This document shows, piece by piece, positions 50,279 through 57,992 of a stretch of 64,000 nucleotides of DNA (its first letter is position 1; each line of letters begins with the position of its first letter). The notes below the pieces were generated by a model that did not search any database, was not told the origin of the DNA, and saw nothing but the letters and a program-made list of their open reading frames with translations. The translations under genes and the position numbers were made by a program. The DNA is from Puia dinghuensis (GTDB taxonomy: Bacteria; Bacteroidota; Bacteroidia; Chitinophagales; Chitinophagaceae), in the NCBI RefSeq assembly GCF_014642875.1, contig NZ_BMJC01000006.1, positions 1 through 64,000 on the forward strand. The letters are read 5' to 3'.

Positions 50279-50454
50279 ATGCTAAGGTTCTAAATCCATT
50301 AGATACCTTTCCAATTATATGCCAGGAGATAATCTTTTGAAAACTAATCGTTCACGTTTCTGAGATTGCAGTCATTTTACGAAATATCGCTTTTTTTAAA
50401 CCATTACTTCGAAATATCGTCGAGGCGTACCTGCCGGAGAAAAAACAAAAAAAA

Positions 50455-50503
50455 TTTTGGTAAGAGCACGCTTACCTATATATTTGTGTAAGCGTACGCT
50501 TAC
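50455..50503 (+). promoter_or_regulatory. arsR-operon promoter with tandem palindromic operators
   Basis: A TTG at 50457-50459 and an exact -7 box, TATATTTG (50479-50486), are 19 bases apart. GTAAGCGTACGCTTAC (50488-50503) is a perfect 16-bp palindrome just after the -7 box. A near copy, GTAAGAGCACGCTTAC, lies at 50460-50475 between the -33 and -7 elements. Repressor bound at both sites would block the promoter. Confidence 0.8.
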
Positions 50504-50508
50504 TAATT

Positions 50509-50862
50509 ATGACTACAGCATCCAGAAGAGACGTGTTTCAAGCAATTGCCGATCCGACAAGGAGAAAGATCATCAGTCTTCTCTCGGGCCAACCCATGAA
50601 CCTGGGCGCCATAGCGGAGCATTTTGATATCAGCCGCCCGGCTATTTCGCAGCAGATCAAAATATTGAATGAATGTGGAATAATAGAGATAAAAAGAGAA
50701 GGCAGGGAAACCTTTTGTGCCATACGACCAAAAGAATTAAAGAAGATCGCCGACTGGATCGCCCAGTACCAGGGGTTATGGGAGGAAAGAATTGACTCCT
50801 TTGAAGAATATGTAAATCAGTTACACATAAAAAAAACCAAAAAAAATGGAAAATCCAAATGA
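50509..50862 (+). CDS. ArsR-family repressor
   Basis: A 117-residue winged-helix protein of the ArsR/SmtB class: VFQAIADPTRRKIISLLSGQPMNLGAIAEHFDISRPAISQQIKILNECGIIEIKREGRETFCAIRPKELKKIADWIAQY. The metal-site Cys motif (ELCVCDL type) is absent, so it belongs to the metal-independent, often 'SRPBCC partner' subgroup. Its stop overlaps the SRPBCC gene by 17 bases. The tandem palindromes upstream are very likely its operators. Confidence 0.9.
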   Translation: MTTASRRDVFQAIADPTRRKIISLLSGQPMNLGAIAEHFDISRPAISQQIKILNECGIIEIKREGRETFCAIRPKELKKIADWIAQYQGLWEERIDSFEEYVNQLHIKKTKKNGKSK

Positions 50863-51304
50863 CATCAGCAAACGAATTTTGACCTTGAAGCGGACCTTTA
50901 ATGTTCCTGTAAAAACAGTCTGGGAAGCCTGGACCAGGCCTGAGCATGTTGCTCAATGGTGGGGCCCAAAGGGAATGGAGGTGAAAGTCATTCAACATGA
51001 GTTTAAAACAGGCGGCCATTGGAAGTATGTAATGCTGATGCCGGACGGAAATGAATTCATTTCTGAAGGCGTCTATTCAGAGATCATCGAATTCGAGAAG
51101 GTAGTATCCTCGGCCAACTTCAAACCCATGACGGAAGGGGTGATCCTGCAGGCGCTTTTTGAAGAAAATGGCGATAAGACCAATTTTACTTTTAGTGTCA
51201 TTCATCCGACAGAAGAGTATTGCAAACAACAGGAGAAAATGGGCTTTTACAATGGCTGGGGGTCTGCTTTCGACAGATTGGAAAATTTTGTAGCTTCCCA
51301 TTAA
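50846..51304 (+). CDS. SRPBCC/AHSA1-family protein
   Basis: A 152-residue START-like protein: FNVPVKTVWEAWTRPEHVAQWWGPKGMEVKVIQHEFKTGGHWKYVMLMPDGNEF, then FSVIHPTEEYCKQQEKMGFYNGWGSAFDRLENFV. Such proteins hold hydrophobic ligands in a helix-grip fold and commonly form operons with ArsR-type regulators, as here. The ligand is unknown. Its stop TAA (51302-51304) shares bases with the stop of the convergent DUF1569 gene. Confidence 0.88.
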   Translation: MENPNDISKRILTLKRTFNVPVKTVWEAWTRPEHVAQWWGPKGMEVKVIQHEFKTGGHWKYVMLMPDGNEFISEGVYSEIIEFEKVVSSANFKPMTEGVILQALFEENGDKTNFTFSVIHPTEEYCKQQEKMGFYNGWGSAFDRLENFVASH

Positions 51305-51741
51305 ACATTGAACTGCCGGAGATGGTGGTCGGTATGTTTGTAGGCCATGATGCCGACCTGTTCACGGGTCATCCTGCCAAAAAAGGGATGAATGATCGTG
51401 ACGCCGGAAGAATGGCCATGCTCTTCGATGAGCGCGACCCATCGTTCTTTTTCAACCGCGATTTGCCCGTTGTCTTTGATGATAAGCTCAGGTAGCGAAG
51501 GCGTGTTATGCGCCAGGGGCCCTTCGCTCATTACATTTCTAAGCGCCAGTTTGCCGAATAGCCGGCCAATAAATGCCCGTTTGTAGGTTGTCTTGCCAAG
51601 GATCATCTCTTCAAACAGACGGCAATGCTTCACCATCTGGTAAACATTCATTTTGCCCCATTGCGCCTTGTTGTCGTCCGTGAGCAAAGCGATTCTGGCT
51701 ACCAGTTGATCTCTGGTAGTCTTGTCGAAAATCGTTTTCAT
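51301..51741 (-). CDS. DUF1569 (DinB-like) protein
   Basis: A 146-residue helical protein with the DUF1569/DinB pattern (QLVARIALLTDDNKAQWGKMNVYQMVKHCRLFEEMILGKTTYKR, then FFGRMTREQVGIMAYKHTDHHLRQFNV). Three His residues (in VKHC, KHTDHH) fit the metal-binding triad of the DinB superfamily. Members include thiol-transferases of bacillithiol/mycothiol metabolism, but most are unassigned. The protein sits in a set of small genes with a VOC enzyme 11 bases upstream of its start on the same strand. Confidence 0.85.
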   Translation of the reverse strand: MKTIFDKTTRDQLVARIALLTDDNKAQWGKMNVYQMVKHCRLFEEMILGKTTYKRAFIGRLFGKLALRNVMSEGPLAHNTPSLPELIIKDNGQIAVEKERWVALIEEHGHSSGVTIIHPFFGRMTREQVGIMAYKHTDHHLRQFNV

Positions 51742-51752
51742 GATGATGGTGG

Positions 51753-52160
51753 TTAAGTGAGTTGTGCGAGCGAGTACCAGTTGCCGGAGTCATCCTTGAA
51801 GATGGCCTCGGTGCCATAGAACTCCTTTGTCGGAGGTTTGGAAAATTCGACTCCCTTGGCTGACAGCTCTTCATAGGTGGCGAAAATGTCATCGCAGGTA
51901 AGAACGGCTACGCCGAACGTCCCGCTCTGCACCAGATGTTTCAAGGAATCGATCGTTTCCCCGGAGAACACGCTTCTCGACACAGGGAACAGGACGAGCT
52001 CGAGATCGGGCTGCCCCGGTGGCGTAACGGTAAGCCAACGGCCATCCTGGCCCATCGGCAAATCGAGTTTGACTTTGAATCCCAATTTGTTGGTGTAAAA
52101 GTCGTAGGCGCTGTCCTGGTTGATGACCCAGACGTTGACATGTGTCAATTTTGTTATCAT
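51753..52160 (-). CDS. glyoxalase/VOC-family protein
   Basis: About 135 residues from the ATG at 52160 (MITKLTHVNVWVINQDSAYDFYTNKLGFKVKLDLPM). The frame opens ten codons earlier. The vicinal-oxygen-chelate pattern is plain: an HVNV motif at the start, then RWLTVTPPGQPDLELVLFP, VLTCDDIFATYEELSAKGVEFSKPPTKEFYGTEAIFKDDSGNWYSLAQL. It may act in antibiotic resistance or aldehyde metabolism, but the family is broad. The nearest AraC-type regulator (52220) lies upstream on the same strand and probably shares its transcript. Confidence 0.87.
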   Translation of the reverse strand: MITKLTHVNVWVINQDSAYDFYTNKLGFKVKLDLPMGQDGRWLTVTPPGQPDLELVLFPVSRSVFSGETIDSLKHLVQSGTFGVAVLTCDDIFATYEELSAKGVEFSKPPTKEFYGTEAIFKDDSGNWYSLAQLT

Positions 52161-52219
52161 TCCTTTTCTTTGTTCACCAAAGGACGGCAATCAGCGCGGA
52201 ACTCATTTCTCGAAAATTG

Positions 52220-52648
52220 TCATTTTTTAAGCCAGCCTTTCTTTTCGGCGAAACAGCCCGGGATATAGTTGAGGGGAGCGCTTGCCTGGTGTGCTTTGAG
52301 TGCCTGCTGCCGGGCGAGATAAGTGGAGGGGGTGATGCCTGTAACGCGCTTGAAAAGACTACTAAAGGACCCCAGGCTTTCGAACCCCACGCTATAGCAG
52401 ACTTCGGTAACCGGGAGGCCATCGTTCAACAATTGCATCGCCTTTTCGACTCTTACGGCGATGAGGTATTGGTGGGGCGTCTTGCGATAAATGTGCTTGA
52501 ATTGTTTTATAAAGTGAAATTTGGAAAAGGCGGCCTCGTCGGCTATGGCATCCAGGTCGATGGGTTCGGCATAATGAGTATCGATAAAAAGCTTTGCCTG
52601 GACGAGTCGTCGGTATAAGTACATCTTTGGGTATTGCGGACCTTCCAT
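52220..52648 (-). CDS. short AraC-type DNA-binding protein
   Basis: About 142 residues from the ATG at 52648 (an ATG at 52624 is also possible). It consists almost only of the AraC DNA-binding domain: RLVQAKLFIDTHYAEPIDLDAIADEAAFSKFHFIKQFKHIYRKTPHQYLIAVRVEKAMQLLNDGLPVTEVCYSVGFESLGSFSSLFKRVTGITPSTYLARQQ. A sensor domain is missing, as in SoxS/MarA-like regulators. It may control the VOC and DUF1569 genes that follow on the same strand. It ends 59 bases before the VOC gene and begins downstream of the GH13 gene. Confidence 0.82.
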   Translation of the reverse strand: MEGPQYPKMYLYRRLVQAKLFIDTHYAEPIDLDAIADEAAFSKFHFIKQFKHIYRKTPHQYLIAVRVEKAMQLLNDGLPVTEVCYSVGFESLGSFSSLFKRVTGITPSTYLARQQALKAHQASAPLNYIPGCFAEKKGWLKK

Positions 52649-52720
52649 CGAGGCAATTTTCGATGTAATGTACAAAAAAGTTCTTCCGGGCGGTAGCCCA
52701 AACCGGGGGTAACCCAAGGC

Positions 52721-55612
52721 TCACCGGACCACCAAAAAGGAGCTGTGGACATGCTGCTGGCCGTAATCCAGGCGCAGCACATAGATCCCCGGGGCAAGCG
52801 TGTTGAAATTCACGGGCAACTGTGCGGGTGTAAGGGTATAGCTACCCGCCGGCATCCTACCCAAGTCGACAGCGCCGAGTCTGTTTCCCATCATGGAGTA
52901 TACCGAGATAGCCACATCGGCGGCAACAGGCAAGGAATACCGGATCACCGACCCACTGCCCGTTGCAGGGTTTGGATCGACCCGAATCCCCGCGCCCCCG
53001 GGAATCGGGGTCACAGGAGCGCCGCTTGCCGTATCATGTAGATTTTTGCTCGTATACACCCTATATTCACCCGCATTCAAGGAAATGCTTTGGGCACTGC
53101 CCGTGGCGAGAATAGAGTCCGTGCCAAGATAATTGTACCACTGGCCGGAGAGGGGAAAGGTTACCTGCCCGGTCTGCGACCCCACATCGAAGTTGCCAAC
53201 TACTACGACGCTTAACCCATTACCCGAAACCCGGAGCGTCCGAAAGACCCCTGACAGGGAATACTGCGCCTGACCCGATGAAGCCAGTGAAGGAAAACTA
53301 TCGTTGAGCCGGAACAAGGAGGCGTATACATCATGCAAGTGCTTTCTTCGCGCATCTGCCAGATAGTCCCAGCGAGCGGGCTTGGGCGAGAGGCGGCATC
53401 CCCCCGAAGGATCTACGTTTCCCGAAGTGCACCAATTAATGGAATAATCATATCCCAATTCTCCAAATTCCCATAACATCTTGGGTCCCGGGATCATCGC
53501 CCAGAATGCGGCCGCCAGTTCGTCGCGATGCAGGCCGGTGGCGGTGTCCTTGATGTTATAGGAAGCTCCGCTGTTACCGTATTGTTCATTCTTGTACTGC
53601 AACCTTTCCTCGTCGTGGCTCTCCTGGTAGTTGACCATGCCGGCCTGGGCGATGCCTGTGGCAGCACTTGTAGCGCCACTCAAATCCCACCCGGTGTTGT
53701 AGCCCATGGTAGACTGCTGATAATTATAGCTCATGTTATTCCAAACCATCATCCCGCCCGCGCCGTATACGGCCCGTTCGTTGTTGGCGGAGAACATTTC
53801 CAAAATACAGTAACTGCCAGGTGAGGCCGCCTGTTGCGCGGCATACAACGTGTTCCAGATGTTGATCCGGGTCGTATCGTAGGCATTCCACAAGGCGTCA
53901 TTGCAGGCGCCACCGGTGGCATTGCAGGAGTTGATCTTTGTAAACCCGGTGGCCAGGTCGAAGCGATAGCCGTCGATATGATAATTCGTGAGCCAGTAGG
54001 CAATAACTCTTTCCCTGAAAGCAGCCGTAGCCGGGCTTACATTATTGAACTGGTAGCCCACATCGAAGTCATGGGTATAATAGGGGCTGAACCAGGGGCT
54101 GTTTGCGGCCGGGATGTTGTTGATACGGTCCCAATACATTTGCACCATCGGCGAGCTGCCGAAGGAATGATTGAGCACCATATCCATGATCACCGCCATG
54201 CCACGGCCGTGACAGGAGTCGATGAGGGCTTTGAGGGTATTCGCCGGTCCGTACACCTTGTCCGGGGCGAAATAGAAATTCGGGTTATACCCCCAGCTGG
54301 ATGCGCCTTCGAAATTGGCGACGGGCATGAGCTCGATGGCGTTGACGCCAAGCCGTTGCAGATAGGCCAGCGTGTCGATGAGGGCCTGGTATGTTCCTGC
54401 CGAAGTGAAATCCCTTACCAGTAATTCATAGATGCGTAGACTGGCGGGGGCCGGTCGCTGAAAGGACGTAACCTTCCAGCTATACTGTGGCTGGGCCGTA
54501 CGCATCACCGAAGCCAGGTTGCCGGCGGCATTTGCGGGAAAGGCGCGCAGCCCCGGATAGGTAGATGCAGGGATGCCGGGGTCTACAGCCTTGTCGAGGA
54601 CTTTTTCGGTGTTGTAGTCGGCTATGGTGATGGAATCGTCGATGACATATTGGTATGCGTATTCGGTTGCCGGTTGGAGGTGATCGATGCGCAGCCAGAA
54701 ATAATTGCTGTCGGGCGTCTCGTTCATCTGGTATGCCGTCTGCTGCGTCCAGTTGTTAAAGTCACCGACCACAACGATCTTATTCTTATGCGGTGCATAC
54801 AATAAGAGAATGACGGAAGTATCTCCCGGAAGATAGTTGATGCCATCTTTTGTGCCTGAAGGAGGGTTGGCGATAGTGGTGGCGGACGACACATAAAAGC
54901 TAAGCGTATCGGCGCGCGTGGTCGTCCCATCGCTTGCCCGGGCGATGAGTTGTTGGGCGCCAGCGGTGGTGAGATGCAGGGTCGTCACCTCCGAATCCTG
55001 GCCAGTGACCGAATCGATCTTCGTCCCATTGAAGTACAGACTCAGGTTGGCGGGCTTGCTGGCGGCATAGATCACTGGCAGCGAATCGCCTGCCGTCTTG
55101 TGAATCGGCTCCGGAATAGGGTTGTAGGTCGGTTGAAAAGGGGGTTGGAGAAAGCGGGTGGCCAATGAACCATCGTATACCGGAACGAACATATCCGACC
55201 CATCACTGTTGGCTTGTTTCAGGGAGCCACTTCCATTCCGGAAAAGGATGGCGATGCGGAGGATCTGCTCTCCCGCGGGCACGGAAAAAAAGCTACGGAT
55301 GTTGCTGATGGTGTACTGGTACCGGTTGTTCCCCAGGTAGGTGGCGTGGGCCGCGGGGTTGGTGGTTCCCCAGGTGAAGAGCACATAGCGCCAATTGGAA
55401 GGGCCGGTGCTCTGGCTGGTGATCACCCCAACATGGACATAAACATCCCCCGTGGACGAGTACCCGAATAAACCCTGGTTGCCCTTTGAACAGTCAACCG
55501 TTATCGTCACCGTACTCGTATCCACCGGGAATAGGGGCTGTGTTGTCAGCAATTGAGCCGTCGCGACGTGACCGGCAAAACAGGAAAGCACAGCCAGAAG
55601 AAATCCTCTCAT
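52721..55612 (-). CDS. secreted alpha-amylase-family enzyme (GH13) with T9SS sorting domain
   Basis: A 963-residue protein with a signal peptide (MRGFLLAVLSCFAGHVATAQ). Domain order: a beta-sandwich (residues 25-150), a CBM48-like module with LLLYAPHKNKIVVVGDFNNWTQQ near residue 280, the GH13 barrel, a C-terminal beta-domain and a type-A T9SS sorting domain (VDPNPATGSGSVIRYSL, LAPGIYVLRLDYG). The catalytic residues are present: region I DMVLNH (Asp477), region II DGYRFDLATG with nucleophile Asp552, region III ILEMF with Glu605, and region IV YQESHDEE with His666 and Asp667. It degrades starch or related alpha-glucans at the surface. It replaces the SusG lipoprotein of classical sus operons. 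Confidence 0.92.
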   Translation of the reverse strand: MRGFLLAVLSCFAGHVATAQLLTTQPLFPVDTSTVTITVDCSKGNQGLFGYSSTGDVYVHVGVITSQSTGPSNWRYVLFTWGTTNPAAHATYLGNNRYQYTISNIRSFFSVPAGEQILRIAILFRNGSGSLKQANSDGSDMFVPVYDGSLATRFLQPPFQPTYNPIPEPIHKTAGDSLPVIYAASKPANLSLYFNGTKIDSVTGQDSEVTTLHLTTAGAQQLIARASDGTTTRADTLSFYVSSATTIANPPSGTKDGINYLPGDTSVILLLYAPHKNKIVVVGDFNNWTQQTAYQMNETPDSNYFWLRIDHLQPATEYAYQYVIDDSITIADYNTEKVLDKAVDPGIPASTYPGLRAFPANAAGNLASVMRTAQPQYSWKVTSFQRPAPASLRIYELLVRDFTSAGTYQALIDTLAYLQRLGVNAIELMPVANFEGASSWGYNPNFYFAPDKVYGPANTLKALIDSCHGRGMAVIMDMVLNHSFGSSPMVQMYWDRINNIPAANSPWFSPYYTHDFDVGYQFNNVSPATAAFRERVIAYWLTNYHIDGYRFDLATGFTKINSCNATGGACNDALWNAYDTTRINIWNTLYAAQQAASPGSYCILEMFSANNERAVYGAGGMMVWNNMSYNYQQSTMGYNTGWDLSGATSAATGIAQAGMVNYQESHDEERLQYKNEQYGNSGASYNIKDTATGLHRDELAAAFWAMIPGPKMLWEFGELGYDYSINWCTSGNVDPSGGCRLSPKPARWDYLADARRKHLHDVYASLFRLNDSFPSLASSGQAQYSLSGVFRTLRVSGNGLSVVVVGNFDVGSQTGQVTFPLSGQWYNYLGTDSILATGSAQSISLNAGEYRVYTSKNLHDTASGAPVTPIPGGAGIRVDPNPATGSGSVIRYSLPVAADVAISVYSMMGNRLGAVDLGRMPAGSYTLTPAQLPVNFNTLAPGIYVLRLDYGQQHVHSSFLVVR

Positions 55613-55630
55613 GTGTGTCAGAATGTGCTG

Positions 55631-57079
55631 CTATTTTATCATATATGAATAGTACCCGGGGTTGCCCAGATACAAGGTGATGGTGTGCGTTCCCGGCGGG
55701 ACGGCGAAATTCTTCGTTGCATCGCCGATATTGTTCCCACCATAGGACAGGCTTCCCACGTTGCTGCCACCGGCATCCCCCAGGTTGATCGTCCAGGCAT
55801 GGTTAGCCCTGAATTTGAACTGATCGCCGGTAGCCGTCGTGATCGTCCCCGTCCAGGAATTCGAACCGGAGTTATAGGTCATGTTGACATCATTGCTCCA
55901 GCCGCTGGCCGCGAAACTGCCGATGAGGCTCCAGGTGGTGGCTGTCGCCTTCCATGTCCCGGCAGTGGTGTTGGCAGTGATCTCGTAATACCCCGCACCG
56001 GGTACTGTCAAATTGTTGCCGCCGCCCAGGCTGAGCACCCCTGAGTGCCCATTGGCAGCAGTATCGCCGTAGATAGCGCCACTCCAATCCGCCTCGCCGG
56101 TGAACTTGAATTGATAGGTTCCACCCGCAGGGATATTGACGTAGCCATCATAGTTGCCGTCGTTTTTGGGTGACCCCAATGTCGCAGCCGAAGCGGGTGT
56201 CCAGCCCTGGTAGTCTCCCGGTACCCAGAGCAGGCCGTATTGTTTCACCAGGGTACACGTAAATGTCCCCTGCTGAAAATCGACCGTGATGGTATACAAA
56301 CCGCTCTTGGCCGGCGCGGGGAAATTCGAGTTGTAGACCGAGGGGTTAGCGCCCGAATAATAACCAAAGGCACCGCCCGCGCTAAGCCCGGCAACGGTAT
56401 TGTCCTGAACTGCATACTTCTGGCTCCAGTCCCCGTTGACGGGTAACAGCAGGTATTGCTGGCCGCCATTGAGGAAGAAGGTGCCCTGGTACAGAACGGA
56501 ATCGACCAGCGTGAACTGCTGGGCCGGCGTCGGGACGGGATTATTCCATCCGCCGGATGACGCGCTACCAACCAGGAACAGCATTTTGGAGGCGGGCGGT
56601 GCAACCTTGGGCGGCACCACATACGTGGTAAAATTCACCGTCACCACATTGGACTGTAATTGCTGGTTGTTGTTCGCATAGGATGAAGTGATGCGAATAT
56701 CCACCTTGTATGCCGTATTATACGCGAATCCGAAACCCAATAAAATGCTGTTAAACTGTTTTGCAGTGAAAGCATAATGCAGCGCGCCGCTGACGACGAT
56801 GGTCGCTTCCTTTGCGAAGTTGCGGCCGGAAGAATCGATCTCGATGATGTACTTCTGGGTTGCCGAGTCGGTGGCGTATTGGGGATTCGACCAGCTAAGC
56901 GTCAGGGCGACGCTGTTGGAGTCGGTGAGGTGGGGAGTCATGATCTTGGCCGAATCCGTCAACACCGGCGCCTTCCCGTTCGCAAATGTACGGGAGGGCA
57001 GATCGCCAACCTTCGTACAGGCCACCCCTGCGAGGCAGAGCGCGAAACCAATGAATAATGTCTTTATAGTGGATTGCAT
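55631..57079 (-). CDS. SusF/SusE-like starch-binding lipoprotein, three modules
   Basis: A 482-residue lipoprotein (FALCLAGVAC: Cys21). An N-terminal SusE/F-type domain (TLSWSNPQYATDSATQKYIIEID) is followed by three glycan-binding-like modules: MLFLVGSASSGGWNNPVPTPAQQF, LLWVPGDYQGWTPASAATLGSPKNDGNYDGYVNIPAGGTYQFKF and WSLIGSFAASGWSNDVNMTYNSGSNSWTGTI. SusE and SusF bind starch at the outer-membrane surface without hydrolysing it. The three modules make this the longer, SusF-like member. It lies 18 bases upstream of the GH13 gene in the operon order and 11 bases after the SusE-like gene. Confidence 0.88.
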   Translation of the reverse strand: MQSTIKTLFIGFALCLAGVACTKVGDLPSRTFANGKAPVLTDSAKIMTPHLTDSNSVALTLSWSNPQYATDSATQKYIIEIDSSGRNFAKEATIVVSGALHYAFTAKQFNSILLGFGFAYNTAYKVDIRITSSYANNNQQLQSNVVTVNFTTYVVPPKVAPPASKMLFLVGSASSGGWNNPVPTPAQQFTLVDSVLYQGTFFLNGGQQYLLLPVNGDWSQKYAVQDNTVAGLSAGGAFGYYSGANPSVYNSNFPAPAKSGLYTITVDFQQGTFTCTLVKQYGLLWVPGDYQGWTPASAATLGSPKNDGNYDGYVNIPAGGTYQFKFTGEADWSGAIYGDTAANGHSGVLSLGGGNNLTVPGAGYYEITANTTAGTWKATATTWSLIGSFAASGWSNDVNMTYNSGSNSWTGTITTATGDQFKFRANHAWTINLGDAGGSNVGSLSYGGNNIGDATKNFAVPPGTHTITLYLGNPGYYSYMIK

Positions 57080-57090
57080 AATCTTTTTGT

Positions 57091-57963
57091 TTACTGTTTG
57101 GTGACGGTGATTATACCTAGTTGGAAATTGACATCAAACTTATATGTACCCGCTGCGGTCGGTCCAGGGAAATTGTCGCTTTTGTCCAGGCCGAATGTTC
57201 CGCCGGAAAAAGGCTGGGAGGCGGTGTTCGCGCAGGCATATTTGTGGCTCCAGCTGCCGTTGACGGGCAGGATCAGGTATTGGTCCGACCCATTTGTCGG
57301 ATCGCCACCGGAGAGCGCTATCGTCAGCTGATAGTCGGTATTGCTAATCTTGGTAAACTGCTGCGAAGCCGGCACCGGATTGGCCCAGCCGCCCAGTTTG
57401 GAATCGCCGCCGACAAGTACAAGGGTTCCGGAAGCAGGTGGCGTAACAGCGGGTGGGGGCGCATAGGGGGTGACGGTATAATTCAGCGCATTGGAATTGA
57501 GTGCGGCGATGGTCGGCGACCCGGAAGTGTACGGCGCAAGCTGTGAGACTACCCTCACCTGGATGTTGTGGGGCTGGTCGAAGGCTAATTGCAGCCCGTT
57601 GGCGACGAGGCTGTTCAACGCATCAACCGTAAAAGACTTTGAAAGATCGGGACTCACCTGCACTGTCTGCATATGCGGACTCGTGAAATTGGCCCCTACG
57701 GTGTCGAACTGGAGGCTGTACGTCACGTTGAGCGAACTGGGTCCATTCGAAAACTGGTAATTGGGATTGGTCCAGCTGAACGTAACGGCCTGGTTCTTCG
57801 CGTTGGCGTTGCTCAACGGGATCGAATCCTGCGCCGTCGCGGTGAGCACGGGTGTCGTTCCACCCTCGAAGACCACATTCGTCCCCTGCTTCTTACAGGA
57901 CGCCAGCGCCAGCAAGACCCCGACGCCAGAGAAGAGAAGTATATGATTGAGAATTCGTTTCAT
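57091..57963 (-). CDS. SusE-like starch-binding lipoprotein, one module
   Basis: A 290-residue lipoprotein with a lipobox (LLALASC) and the SusE N-terminal domain (VTFSWTNPNYQFSNGPSSLNVTYSLQFDTVGANF), followed by a single binding module (LVLVGGDSKLGGWANPVPASQQFTKISNTDYQLTIALSGGDPTNGSDQYLILPVNGSWSHKY). It has fewer modules than the SusF-like neighbour but the same architecture, so the two form the usual SusE/SusF pair. The C terminus ends in a beta-strand (YKFDVNFQLGIITVTKQ). It follows susD after 29 bases. Confidence 0.87.
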   Translation of the reverse strand: MKRILNHILLFSGVGVLLALASCKKQGTNVVFEGGTTPVLTATAQDSIPLSNANAKNQAVTFSWTNPNYQFSNGPSSLNVTYSLQFDTVGANFTSPHMQTVQVSPDLSKSFTVDALNSLVANGLQLAFDQPHNIQVRVVSQLAPYTSGSPTIAALNSNALNYTVTPYAPPPAVTPPASGTLVLVGGDSKLGGWANPVPASQQFTKISNTDYQLTIALSGGDPTNGSDQYLILPVNGSWSHKYACANTASQPFSGGTFGLDKSDNFPGPTAAGTYKFDVNFQLGIITVTKQ

Positions 57964-57992
57964 GCTATATTGATTTTAGACTGTAAAAGGAT

